Shown here: positions 1 to 11,200 of the stretch, piece by piece
Layout of the letters: each line of letters starts with the position of its first letter
How positions within the stretch are numbered: position 1 is the first letter of the stretch
DNA from: Euleptes europaea
Taxonomy: Eukaryota > Chordata > Lepidosauria > Squamata > Sphaerodactylidae
NCBI RefSeq assembly: GCF_029931775.1
Contig: NC_079318.1
Location: forward strand, 78,961,614 to 79,025,613
DNA length: 64,000 nucleotides
Reading direction: 5' to 3'
Made by a program: the position numbers and the translations under genes
Notes under the pieces: model-generated
The model's database searches: none
What the model was told of the DNA's origin: nothing
Seen by the model: only the letters and a program-made list of their open reading frames with translations

Positions 1-232
1 GGGATGGAGGGCACAGCAGTAATCAACAACCTTCTGCATTCCAGTGTAGGGTATTAGGAGCCAACTCAGCTAACATAAAAAAAACAGGTTAGTCAAAGGT
101 CCCTAGCAGAGCGGGGAGGCCTGTCCCATCATTTGCTGTGACAACAAAGCAAGTTTATAAGAGATACAGGGTCAGCAGCTTTTCCAGCCTTGAAGACCAA
201 GGCTGTTTGTTGATGTACAACATCCACCTTAC

Positions 233-3200
233 CAGGCTATTATGGTCTGCCATGACGTGGTACTTCATTCCTGCCAGAGACCGCAGCTGCTTCCCACAGT
301 GTTGACATGTGAAGACCTCCTGGGATTAACAAAACACATTAGCAAGGTAGTCCCCTGTGCAAGCACTGGGTCATTCCTGACCCATGGGGTGACGTCACAT
401 CCCGATGTTTACTAGGCAGACTGTTTACGGGGTGGTTTGCCAGTGCCTTCCCCAGTCGTCTACACTTTACCCCCAGCAAGCTGGGAGCTCATTTCACTGA
501 CCTCGGAAGGACGGAAGGCTGAGTCAACCATGAGCCAGCTACCTGAAACTGACTCCCGCCGGGATCGAACTCAGGTTGTGAGCAGAGCTTTTGAGTGCAG
601 TACTGCAGCTTACCACTCTGTGCCACGGGGCTCCTAATCAGTCCTTACTACTAGATTTTTCTCTGACTACAGGTCCTGAAACCCCTAAGAAACTGGGCCG
701 TTCCTTTTTCTGTCTGTCTCTCACACACAAACATACACACACAGAAGGAACATTTTAGGAGCTGCCTTGTTTATTCCTCAGTCCAACAGATAAGGAACAG
801 AGAGAGCTGGAAGTACTGTTTAGAAAGCACTGTGTCCAAACTATGCCAAAATTTGAAGGAGAAAGCCTCTGTTTTTCTGTACATGCCATATAAACAGCCT
901 GGCATGAACTATTTCCCTCTCCTATAGGATGAGATAAGGAAACAATATCCTGGGGCTGTAAAAACTCAACTGCAAAGGAAGCCTGCCCTAGCTGCAGAAG
1001 CTCCTGCCTTGGGTTAGGAGAAAATGGCCTGGGGGAAGCTGGCCTCCCGTTGACTCACCCGCTGGCAGTTGGCCATGTGCTTTTTCAGTCCTTCGACTGT
1101 CTTCCTCACGACAGCTCTGCAGGTTGGGCAAGTGACACGACCCTTATCCAGAATCGCCAAATGCCACCGCTCCTCTTGACTGCCTGCCAGAGAATGGGAG
1201 GATCCAGTTTTTCAGTGTAGCCTGAAGATTATCCATACATACCCTCCTCTTTAAGAGAGGAACATAGGACGCTTTACATCACAGGCATGGGGAGGGGTAA
1301 TGGGTGTTCTAACAAGGAGCTTTAGTCGTGTATACATGCTCTAACTACAGGGTTCTCCTTGTGAGAGACTATAAAAGAAGGTGGACTCCAGGTGCAGCTG
1401 AGGTTTCCAGCTACCTTCATGTACTAATAACAACAATACTAATTCTCATTCTATAGTGTGTTCAGGGATCCAAGTACTTTACATGCTATCCTTAGAACAG
1501 GTGAACAACAACAACAATTTATTTGCAGTCATAGACCATCAAATAAAGCAAATTTGCATAGTTAAATAGTACAGGATAAAAACAAATACAAAATAGATTT
1601 GCTATTAAAATGGTTAAATAGTTAAAATAGTTACTTAGAACAGGTCAGTATTACTATACCAATATGATGGAAAGATGGTTGAGGCCAAGAGAGTAGCTTG
1701 CTTAAGGCCACTTCCTGAGTTCATGGCAGAGGTGCAGTTTAGACCAGCAACCTCCTAGATCACAACACATTCTCACAGCCGCTACGCTATGCTAGCTCCC
1801 CTAGTTGCACACTCCAGCAAGTCCCTCTGCAACCACCTATGCACCTTCTGGGTCTGGGCACACATAGGAGGCCAGATGCATGGCTGTTTCTTCAGTGTCA
1901 GTGAAGACCGGAGAGCACCACCAAGGACCAGAGCTGAAGCTTGCGTCCAACACCAAGGACCCTGTACAGCAACCAGTTCCCTGTGCTTTACCTGCTGCAT
2001 ATGTTGGTGGGTCTTTTTTGGTACGTCGGCTTTTGGGCTTGTGATGAGGCCGTCTCCCCACTTGCTCCTGTTTTCCTGGCACAGACAGAAGCAGATGTGA
2101 GAACTTGGCATGGCTGCCAGGACCCTCTCTGTGTGGAGGCCAAAGCCCCCTCCCATTCTGCTACCAACCACAGGGAGAGACCTAAGCCCAGAGAAATGCA
2201 AAAGGATCCACCCCCCACCAAAGAAATATAGTTTGCCCACTGTGAACATGCACAAATATACGAAAGTAAATGAAGTTGCCTTATACTGAACCATGAGGAA
2301 ATGCGGGCTATATGTGTTTTAATAAACAATCAAATAAAAATAAGCCATTGGTCTATGAAGGTCAGTATTGTCTACTCAGACTGGCAGCAGTTCTCCAGGG
2401 TCTTTCATATCACCTATGACCTGGTCCTTAACTGGAGATGCCGGGGATTGAACCTGGGACCTTTTGCATGCCAAGCAGATGCTCCCACATTGAGCCATGA
2501 TCCCTTCCCAACCAGGAAGCTCACCGGACACAAATAGATAAGTGCAGGCATAAGATTGCCAAAAGAACAGCACATGCCAGAACAGGATCTTCTGTCCCCA
2601 CAGAAAGGAAACAAGGGATATATGGCAAATCAGGGAAGGGAATCCAGAAGAACTGTACTCACCAGACCCTTTCTGCTTCTTCCCAGCAAGCTCCTCATAT
2701 TCTTCATCGCCATCTTGTTCCAGTCTGCGCTTTCCCTTGGACACAGGCTCTCCAGCTGAAGACAGAATAGAAAGAGGCCAAGGAGATCAAGAGTGGAGAA
2801 GAAAACGCATGCGCCGAGACCAGCAGCATCCTTACCCAATGGCAAGACTACTGGACTCTTTCTTCATGGGAAGCAGGTAAACATCCAAAGCCAGCCTAGG
2901 GCTCAGTTGGCAATGGGCCTTCTACATACTGCCAATACTACTAATAGATACCTGCTCATCCACACACAGAACACAGCACATACAAGCAAGCAGCAAGTTC
3001 TCCCCCACACCTACAGATGTATAGTGAATGTGTAGAATAGTAGGAATAGTTGACGAATGGAAGGCCTCAGGACAAATGTGTTTCTTTAGGCAGCACGTGT
3101 GTTTTAAGAACAGTGACCCAGCCCAAAGGAAAAACATTCAACATTTGCTTCCTTTGCAAGAGCTATTTTTTTAAATCCCACGCTTCCTCAAAGTCGCTCA

Positions 3201-3996
3201 GAGCAGCATGTGTGGTTTACCTCTTCTGCATTATATCCATACAACAATCCTACAAGGTAAAGTACCTGGCCCAAAATTATCTAAGTGTTCTTCATGACCA
3301 AGCAAGCACTTGAACTTCAGACTCTGCTGTCCTGGTCTGATACTTAAAAAGAGAGGAAAATAGCTTAGACCTCAGAACAGACTGACTCCTGAAGACTTGA
3401 TAGAAAAAGGACCAATCGTAAACCTATTTTGAAAATTTTATTATCCGAGCACATTATCTCATATTTGGCCTAGTTGTCTTCCAAACCTCTGAAACTGTCT
3501 TGGGAATTAAAGTTACAGGTCTAGAGAGAGTTAGAGTATTTTCAACCTAAGATTGTAAAAGAAAATTTACTTTAATGCACTCCATCTCGATGAATGCTTG
3601 CAAGTTCTTGTACACTTAATAAAGGCCCCAAGAACTGAAAACTGTCTGACATTTTAAACAAGAGAGTCCAAGTCACACTCTAATTCTAATTAGATGCATC
3701 CAAGTCCCATCACTGAAATACATGGAGCATCTTTCCAACCTTAGGAGTGCAGGGTATTCTGATACCAAGAAGCCTGCCCCAGGGTACCTTTCTTCTCCAC
3801 AGCCTTGTTCAGGGCGGGCTTTAGTCCCCTCATCTCCAGCCAGTAGTTTGGCCTGCGGATGGCTCCATTGCTCCCAGATTCTGGGTTCTCACTGCCCAGC
3901 CCTTTGGAGGAGGTTGAAGAAGAATCATTTGAAGATTCCTCATATTTGTTTTCCGAACTCCGCAAACCCGTGCTGAACTCCTCTGACTCCTTGGCC
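233..3996 (-). CDS. ZNF512: ZNF512, zinc finger protein 512, N-terminal part (five coding exons visible)
   Basis: Exons in transcript order on the minus strand are 3996-3788, 2755-2663, 2075-1992, 1183-1059 and 319-233. All have AG/GT borders and compatible phases. The first encodes an acidic, Ser-rich stretch ending in [12 protein letters not shown]. The next two are Lys/Arg-rich and end in PPTYAAG. The fourth holds the C2HC-type finger CPTC...KKHMANC. The fifth holds the C2H2 finger [22 protein letters not shown]. From memory, the order and wording follow mammalian ZNF512 (for example KTxEGLKKHMxNC and [15 protein letters not shown]), and the second finger separates it from ZNF512B. It is a nuclear, presumably DNA-binding protein. 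The gene continues beyond position 1, so the remaining fingers and the stop are not visible. No initiator ATG could be placed; see the separate 5' exon entry. Confidence 0.93.
343..634 (-). repeat. Sauria-type tRNA SINE
   Basis: Read on the minus strand, it starts with the tRNA-like head GGAGCCCCGTGGCACAGAG and ends in a piece of the (ACCTTT)n tail typical of Sauria SINEs. It lies in ZNF512 intronic DNA. Similar copies occur at 44,686 and 60,299. Confidence 0.75.
1425..1795. repeat. Old LINE2/MIR-like repeat split by a 131-bp retroposed insert
   Basis: The flanks (1425-1502 and 1634-1795) read like an old LINE2/MIR-type interspersed repeat, for example the segment on lowest coordinates before the accession-like CTGAGTTCATGGCAGAGG. 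A 131-bp AT-rich insert at 1503-1633 is bounded by a perfect 12-bp duplication CTTAGAACAGGT (1491-1502 and 1634-1645), so the insert came by retroposition. The family of the insert is unknown. Confidence 0.5.
2332..2502 (-). repeat. tRNA-derived SINE (Ala-like head), minus strand
   Basis: The right part is the reverse complement of a tRNA-like promoter: GAGC..CTGCTTGGCATGC then GGTCCCAGGTTCAATCCC. The body, CTGCCAGTCTGAGTAGACAA, recurs at 8,102, 19,672, 24,612, 36,106 and 40,188. It is intronic in ZNF512. Confidence 0.8.
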
Positions 3997-4164
3997 CTGA
4001 GAAGAGAAGGTATTTACAGAAGGTTGTCCCTGTCCAAGCAGGGCTACTGTGCACCCTAGGGCTCCTGACAGCCAGAATGGCAGGGGCTACTTCCTGACAA
4101 ATGGACAGGGAGAATTTTTTTCTTCCATAATGTTAGAACTTGGGGGCATGATGAAGACGATGGG

Positions 4165-4392
4165 CAGTGCAGACAAATGGAAACTCTTCTTTACTTGACA
4201 AGTAGTTAATAGTGATGGCCACAAACACAGATGGCTTTAAAAGGGGATTAGACAAATTAATGGAGAAAAGATCCATCAGTCGCTACTACCCATGGTGACT
4301 GAATGCAACCTCAGTATACCAGTGCTGGGAGGCAACATGGGGGGGGGGGGCTTCAGCTCTGTCCTCTGTTTGTGAGCCTCTGAGTCAAACAG
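4165..4392 (+). repeat. CR1-type LINE 3' fragment, old
   Basis: The block contains the degraded CR1 3'-end words GGGGATTAGACAAATTAATGG and ATACCAGTGCTGGGAGGCAA, which also appear at 13,570-13,770. Confidence 0.55.
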
Positions 4393-4497
4393 GATGCTAG
4401 CAGGGCTCAGGCCCCTCATAGTCCAGTTCCCCCGCCCCCTTCCCACAGTGTCCAAGCAGGGCAAGCAACTGGAACCAGCGGGGAAGAGGCTGTAGAC

Positions 4498-4666
4498 CAG
4501 TGGTTCCCAAACTTTTCGGGCCACCGCCCCCTTGGTTCGGCAAACTCGACCCCAGCACCCCCTACTCTATCCAACAACACAGCTGAAGGGGCCCACCTCT
4601 AGCGCCCCCCTAGGTAATCCCACCGCCCCCCCCAAGGGGTGGTACTGCCCACTTTGGGAACCACTG
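4498..4666. mobile_element. hAT-type MITE, 169 bp
   Basis: It has terminal inverted repeats CAGTGGTTCCCAAACTT and the reverse complement of CAGTGGTTCCCAAAGT. The flanking 8-bp target duplication is CTGTAGAC / CTCTAGAC (7 of 8 match). The 8-bp duplication plus CAGTGG ends indicate a non-autonomous hAT (Charlie-like). Confidence 0.8.
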
Positions 4667-4683
4667 CTCTAGACCAAACTTAC

Positions 4684-4775
4684 CGTCTGGTGACTGGCGC
4701 TCGCTTGCCTCTATGTGGTCTGCAGCGGGACTCTGGTCCGGGACCCTAGCGGCGGGGGCAAACAGAAGGCGGAAT
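4684..4775 (-). other. ZNF512: Candidate 5' exon of ZNF512 (upper limit unknown)
   Basis: On the minus strand a good donor (ACG|GTAAGT) ends an exon at 4684. Joined to the next exon at 3996 it reads through as ...[15 protein letters not shown], resembling the human ...RSTRIVG-AKNSR junction. In this frame an in-frame TAG lies upstream and no ATG intervenes. Either this exon is untranslated and the true start is in an unrecognised exon, or translation begins at a non-ATG codon. Confidence 0.5.
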
Positions 4776-5297
4776 AAGATGTGCCCGGGGGGGGGGGACA
4801 GCTACTCAGCCAACCTCCTGCGGCCCCCTCGCTTTGCTGGCCTAGAGGCCGCGCCGCTCGCCTGCCCCAGGAGAGGGAGACCCCGGCCCGCCTGGGGAGT
4901 TCCCACACCAGGACGTCGAGCCCGAGCCTCTCCCGCTGCTTGGGTGAGAGTCCCCCCTCCCTCTCCCCCCCTCCCTCTCCCCCCCTCCCCCCCCCGATAT
5001 CTAGGCTGCCCCTCTCACCAAGGCACTGCCGCCCCCCTGGCCACGCATGCTTGACAGCGCCCTCCGAAGACGTCATCACGACCAGAGTGACCCAACACCT
5101 AGACTTCCGGCCGAAGCCGACGCGCCTATTGGCCGCTTCGTTCCCTCTGACGTCGATCTCTCTCAGCGTCTCTATGGCGAAAACCGGAAGTGCCCGTAAG
5201 AGTTGACAAAAACAGCCGCGAAGGCGCTTCCTCTCTATGCTCCTGGGACGGACGGAGCGTCTCCGTTCCCGGAAGAGAGCCGAGGAACGGGGGTAAA
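4690..5297. promoter_or_regulatory. CpG-rich divergent promoter between ZNF512 and GPN1
   Basis: The block is GC- and CpG-rich and lies between the ZNF512 5' exon (minus) and the GPN1 start codon (plus). Visible sites are an inverted CCAAT box (CTATTGGCCG, about 5126-5135), CRE-like GACGTCA/TGACGTCG words near 5069 and 5148, and two ETS/GABP-type sites (CCGGAAGTG at 5184-5192 and CCCGGAAGAG near 5268). CCAAT plus ETS without TATA is typical of housekeeping bidirectional promoters. Long C runs at 4945-4996 could form G-quadruplexes on the minus strand. Confidence 0.75.
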
Positions 5298-8200
5298 ATG
5301 GCCGCGGCGGCAGCCGCTGTTAGTTCGCCGGTGTGCGTCCTAGTGTTGGGCATGGCTGGTTCCGGCAAGACGGCGCTGGTGCAGGTGATAAGCCGGACCT
5401 TCGTGTCCCCAGGAGGAGTGGGGAGCCGGTGCTGCGTTCGCCTCTTTTCTCTGGCTTTGGGCAGGGTGGATGAGGGGGCCGGTGTAGCAGGCTGTCCCTG
5501 CGTTAACTGAAGAAGTGAGCTGTGGCTCACGAAAGCTCATACCCTGCCAGAAAATATTCTTGTTAGTCTTTAAGGTGCTACTGGACTCTTGCCCTTTTCT
5601 ACTCCTGCAGACAGACTAACACGGCTACCCACTGGGAATTACCTGCGTTAACTGTTGATGGGGACTTTTTCAAGCCCTCTCCTGCTCTACCTTTTTATGG
5701 CTCATCAGCTTTATGTCAAACCCGCCCTGCCCGGTTAGCTTTAGCAGTCCTTCTTCGCACTGCAGGTAGCTCCGACTCTCTTGTGGCTGCTGGGGAATTT
5801 AGTTTCCACATCCACCGTGTCTGCGGTTTCCCATCTCAAACAGTGATGCTTAAACAAGCCTGCTAAGCATCAAGGCGCCCTGACCTGGATGGCCCAGGCT
5901 AGCCTGATCTCGACAGATCTCAGAAGCTAAGCAGGGTCAGCCCTGGTTAGTATTTGGATGGGAGACCTCCAAGGAAGACCAGGGTTGCTGTGTAGAGGAA
6001 GGCACTGGCAAACCACCTCTGTTGGTCTCTTGCCATGAAACCCCCCCCAAAAGGGGTCACCATATGTCAACTGCAACTTGGCAGCACTTTACACACACAC
6101 ACACACAAGCATCGGCACGGTGGGCAGGAAAAATGGAAGAGCCTCTGGCAACAGGCAAATGTTACTGAAGTTTGGGCAACAGGCAAAGCTCAGCTCCTAG
6201 AGTGACAGCCTGCTGCTCAAATGTTCACTAACAGCTTCTTAGTAGATAAAACAAGCACAGTTTAGCCAACATTACTGGGCAGAGGCAGAACCTTAACATT
6301 TCAGAAGACACTGCTTATAAAGGGAGGTAGTCCCATAAAAAGACTTCTGCTATTCCACTATATGTCTGAGTGCATTGAAATCATTTTATGTTCTTTTGCC
6401 CTCACTTTGCTTTTTCATGCATTTGCTGTTGCTTTCCCACCTGTCAGGGAATATTTGAGGGAAGGCAATATACAAGTGACGAGCCCAAGCCCCTATCCTG
6501 TGAGGATCCCTCTGTGATGGCTCTTGGTTGGGGTTATGGGGCTTTGTTTGTGAGACGTTCCCTCCCTTCCAGCTGATATGTGCTTGCTTTCCCACAGAGG
6601 CTCACTGCCTACCTGCACAGCAAGAATTCCCCTCCGTACGTCATCAATTTGGACCCTGCAGTCCATGAGCTCCCTTTCCCAGCAAATATTGGTGAGTTTC
6701 ATTTTCCAGAAAATGCTGTTGAAAATGGGCGTGTTGCTGCTACAGATGTTAGCTTGCCAGGATTGTGCGACTGTCAAGGTTCATGGTGTTTTACTCAAAT
6801 GTTGAGGGTGTGCTGGAAGCATGTTGTTGCTCCTGTTTGGTACAGATTATTGAAAAGAATATCGGAGTCAACTGTAATGGGATCAAACAGGGAACACCAC
6901 AGCTGTTACTAATATCTATTCTGATTGGGATTGGTGACCTGGTGCAGTATATGAATGGGACCTCACCAAGGCAATACAAGATACAATTGACATCAGAGAG
7001 ATGAGAGTTATGAAGTGTTTCTGAATTCTGAGCCAGTGTGGTACAGTGGTTAGAGGGTCAAACTAGGATCTGGGAGACACAGGCTCTAATCCCCACTTTG
7101 CTGGGTTACAAAATTAGAAGTAATTGAAAGGTTACAACAATTCTATTGTTGACGTTCTTTTTGAGGGATGTGGGTTGCTAGTTTGCAAAGGGGGGCTTTA
7201 AAACCCGGCTGGGAATCAATCTGAGTGGCCACTGCCACCCTCTTAGTGAATTGAGAGCCGCTTTTCTTTTTAACTGATAGCAGCAGATACGTGACGCACC
7301 TTGTTCTTGAATCTAGTCACCTGAAATGCAAGTGAACCCCCCCCCCCAAGTGAAAAAGACCTTTGAGATGGTCTGTGTGAGACAGCATAAAGAGGCTGGT
7401 ATGTCCACATCAGGTAATTTATGAAGAACATGAATGACACAGAGATTGCTGTTTGAGAGTTTAAAGCCATAGGCTTATTCAGAATGGATTTGTGCTTGGT
7501 TACTAGACTGGTTATATAAACAGTAAAAAAAAAGTATCTGCCTTGTGTCCTTTATCAGAAAGGGCCAGGCACCAGGACTAGACCAACAAGTCTCCCACTC
7601 CCCAGAGCACTGCCCTAATCACACTGTACAGTAGGTGTGCCAGGCTGCTGACCAGCATCCCTGGGAGCATTAGGGATGGGTGTGGAGGTGATGTAGTGTG
7701 ATGTCATGTCTGGCTGAAGACTCAGATGTCACCTAAGAACATTGGACAATGCTCTGGCCGTCCCTGGAAAGTCCATGGTACTTTACCATGATGTTTTGCA
7801 AAATAATTTCCTCCTCTGGACCTTTCTCCAGCTAGTCTTGAGAGTGGGAGCAGGATGGCCGGCTCATCAGCAGGAGCCCTACTGCTAGAAGTGAGAACCT
7901 GGTAACCTTCCTGCACATGGGCCTTCGTAGTCTTCTGGAGCCAGGCCCATGACATGACCCTCCCCCAATCTTGTTCACAAAAATACTGGCAATCCCTACT
8001 GTGTAGTTCAGAACTAAAAAGACACGTAGCGCAGGAACATGATGCAGGAGATTCCAGATTTGACCTCTGGCTAAAGCAGAAGGGGCTGGGACACATAAAC
8101 ACACATGAAGCTGCCTTGTGCTGACTCAAATCCTTGGTCCATCAAAGTCAGTATCATCTACTCCCGTGTTGGCGAACCTATGGCACGGGTGCCACTTCCG

Positions 8201-11200
8201 GCACGCGTAGCCCTCTCTGCCAGCACGTGCGGTTCCTCCAAGCCGCTGGCCTTTCCGGCTCTGTCCTGCCCCGGAGGGGGAAAATGTGCATCTGGAGAGT
8301 GGCAAATCCAAGGCAAAACCTCCCATGCTTGAGTGGCCTCTTTCTTTCTCCGTCCTTTTCTTTCCCTACTTTTCTTTCTCTCCCTCGCTCCATTTCTTTC
8401 TCCCTTTCTCTCTCTTTTTCTTTCTTTCTCTCCCTCCCTCCCTTCCCTTTCCCCCTCCCTTTCCTTCTTTCCTTCCTTCCTTCTTTCCCTCCAGCGGCTT
8501 CTTCGGCACCCTCTGGGTCAGTGCGGGCGGAGGGGCGTGCAGTCCTTTTCCACCTTTGAAATGCCCACAAGCCATCCTCCAAACACCTTTCCATTTGTCT
8601 TGATATGTAGAGAGAAAACACTAAGCAACTAGTTGCCAATCTCCAGGTACTAGCTGGAGATCTCCTGCTATTACAAGTGATCTCCAACCAATAGAGATCA
8701 GTTCCCCTGGAAAAAAATGCCACTTTGGCAATTGGACTCTATGGCACTGAAGTCCTTCCCCAAACCCTGCCCTTCTCAGGTACTACCCCAAAAACCTCCC
8801 ACTCATGACAAAGAGGAACTTGGCAACCCTAGCCTCTCCCTCTGGGCCCCCTCTGGGGGTGGTATTCAGGTTAAATTGCCACACTGGCACTCGGTGATAA
8901 ATAAGTGGGTTTTGGGTTGCAGTTTGGGCACTCAGTCTCTGAAAGGTTCGCCATCACTGATCTACTCCGACTGGCAGCAGTTTTCCGAGGTCTTAGGCTG
9001 AGGTCTGTCACATCACCATCTCCCAGATCCTTTAACTGGGGATGCTAGGGTATTTGCCCAGTTTTACAGTCAGTGTGGTTGGGAAACGTCTTTTCCAGTG
9101 ACTGTTGTCTTCTCATAATGTGACCAAAGCATGCTCAGTAGCTTTACTAAATAGCTATCAGTAGCTTTACTAAATAGCTATTTCTTTGTAAGTTTAGCTG
9201 GCATGAAGCCTGCCGGGCAGTATTTGGGAGTGAGGGCGGAGGTGCAGCTCCCAGATGGAAAGAGAAGCAGTGGGGGAGGAACGGGGAAAGAGGTGAGCAG
9301 GGGATAAGGGAGTGGCTTTTGTCGTTGAGGAGCGCAGAGGGAGCCAAGGAGTGAAATGCTGCCCCTGAAGGTAGGTTCTTTTGTGATGAGAGAAGCGAGC
9401 ATCTCTTTGGGGCCCCCGAGCAAGGCTTTTGTGTGGTGTTTTTGATGAGGGTTGCATTAGCTTCCAAAGCTACCTGAATTGACGAGGATCGCAGTAACTT
9501 GTCCTTCTGTTTTTTTAGATATTCGAGACACTGTGAAGTACAAAGAAGTCATGAAACAGTATCCTTGCCTTAACAGGCTAGTTTGTGAGACTGGAGGAAC
9601 CATCAGTGGTCACCTGGGGGGAGGGGGAGGGAGGGAATGAATGTTGTGAATAGATCCAACTAGGCATGATGGAAGGAGCTTCGGGTTACAGTGGGCTAAA
9701 TTAATTTGGCTCAGGATTTTGCTGGTTACCCCATCACTTTCAGTATTTGTGGGGGGTGGGGGGAGCAGAAAAGAGGCTGCTTCTCTGCCTGGCAGTTTCT
9801 GATCGTAAACTTGGCCCTGCTGGTACCTAGATAATAAAAGGCAGAGTGATGGCCGTTCTCAGGATACCATCCAAAATGGAGCCTTGCAGACAAGCTGTTT
9901 AGTCCAGTGCCTGGTAACCTTTGCCAGCTGTGCTGAAGAAAGGGTGCCAGAGCAGCGCTGGGGGCAGATTATGGGTCTCTCCCCCCCCGCAAGTTTCTTA
10001 ATTGCCAGAATTCTTCTGGTGCCTATTCCCTAGCCCAGAGTGTCTCTGAACACGCAGGTTTCTGGCCTTCCAGCCCATTCTCAGCCCTGGCTGGAGAAGG
10101 AGAGCTGGGTGGGTTGCCAATCTTTGTACACCACGGTGGATTGAGAGGGTTTGTTTGCTTATTTATTTTTTTAAAAAGTGTATGCCATCTCTCCAGGGAA
10201 CCTGCCGAAGGAAGCTTACAAAATTAAAAAGGGGGGGATTAAAGATAGTGATTAAAAACCCATCCCAGCATTAAAAAAATGTGGTAAGGCTGTGTGTGTG
10301 ACGACTCTGTGGTTTGTCAGGTTGCCCAAAGTCCCTTTTAAACTGAGAGGTTTGATTCATCGGCAATGCCTACAACTTAATAGCGTGTGGCAGTTCATTA
10401 AAAGCCTCAGAGTTCTTCCACAAACAGGCTGGTGGGGCTGAGAAGTGAGGTTTCTAAATGGATGTGTGGAGCTCCAAGTCGTAGGCGCCTGGATATTTTT
10501 GGTGAGGAAGTCTAGCTTTAGAGAGACAGCAGCTAGATTTTGCCAGCCTCTAACTTCCTGTCCCTCAGGAGAAATTTGGCTGAACCAAGACTGGTGATTC
10601 TTTTGAGACTCTCTCTGGGCCCAAAATGTTTGAAGTGAGTTTTTCTGAACAAGGTACAGATATGGATTGGGCCCAAACGGTGGCATCATGACATCCCTCA
10701 ATCTTTTTGCTACACGATTCGATCAGGTATGCAGGATTTTTTAAAATTTGGATGCTGATTTCACTATGTAGCGAAACTATGATTGGTAGTTGCTCGATAA
10801 TCCAGCCTGATTAATAAAAATAACATTCTAGGCCAGTTATTTGCTAAGGTTCAGGGCAGGTTAAATTTTAAGTAGATAAACATACAAAGTAGGCTGATAT
10901 AAATGTATGGTGCTGCATATCACTAACATTGTGAAAATAACCGCTCTCCACAACTCCCACTGTATTCTTTTTTTCTCGCTATTATTGGGGGTTTTTTGTT
11001 TCATTATGCGTTTGTGTGTTAAGTCACTTTTATCACAATTTGTGGAGAAACAGTTAAGAAATAAATTAAGTAACAAGATTCTGCATAAAGGCAAGGCCTC
11101 TTTTGGATGATTCTTCTCTTTCTCACCAGGTGATGAAATTTATTGAAAAGCGGCAGAGCGCATCTAAGTGAGTAAACAAGAGACTCCAGCATAGAGTTGG

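Larger units (their letters stand above)
8164..8959. mobile_element. hAT-type non-autonomous transposon, 796 bp
   Basis: The ends are CCGTGTTGGCGAACC and the reverse complement of CAGTGATGGCGAACC (13 of 15 match). The target duplication is ATCTACTC at 8156-8163 and 8960-8967, exact over 8 bp. It holds a long polypyrimidine tract and a nested MITE. No transposase frame was recognised. Confidence 0.85.
8102..9050 (-). repeat. tRNA-derived SINE split by a hAT element
   Basis: The SINE 3' part (8102-8163) and head-proximal part (8960-9050) belong to one copy interrupted by a 796-bp DNA transposon. The sequence ATCTACTC at the break is duplicated. Confidence 0.8.

Noticed and set aside
5881-5985. 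Possible 5S rRNA gene
   Set aside because: The 5' part of 5S rRNA is missing and the sequence continues into a SINE tail.
8178-8723. 181-codon minus-strand frame rich in Lys/Arg/Glu
   Set aside because: It comes from the polypyrimidine tract inside a hAT element.
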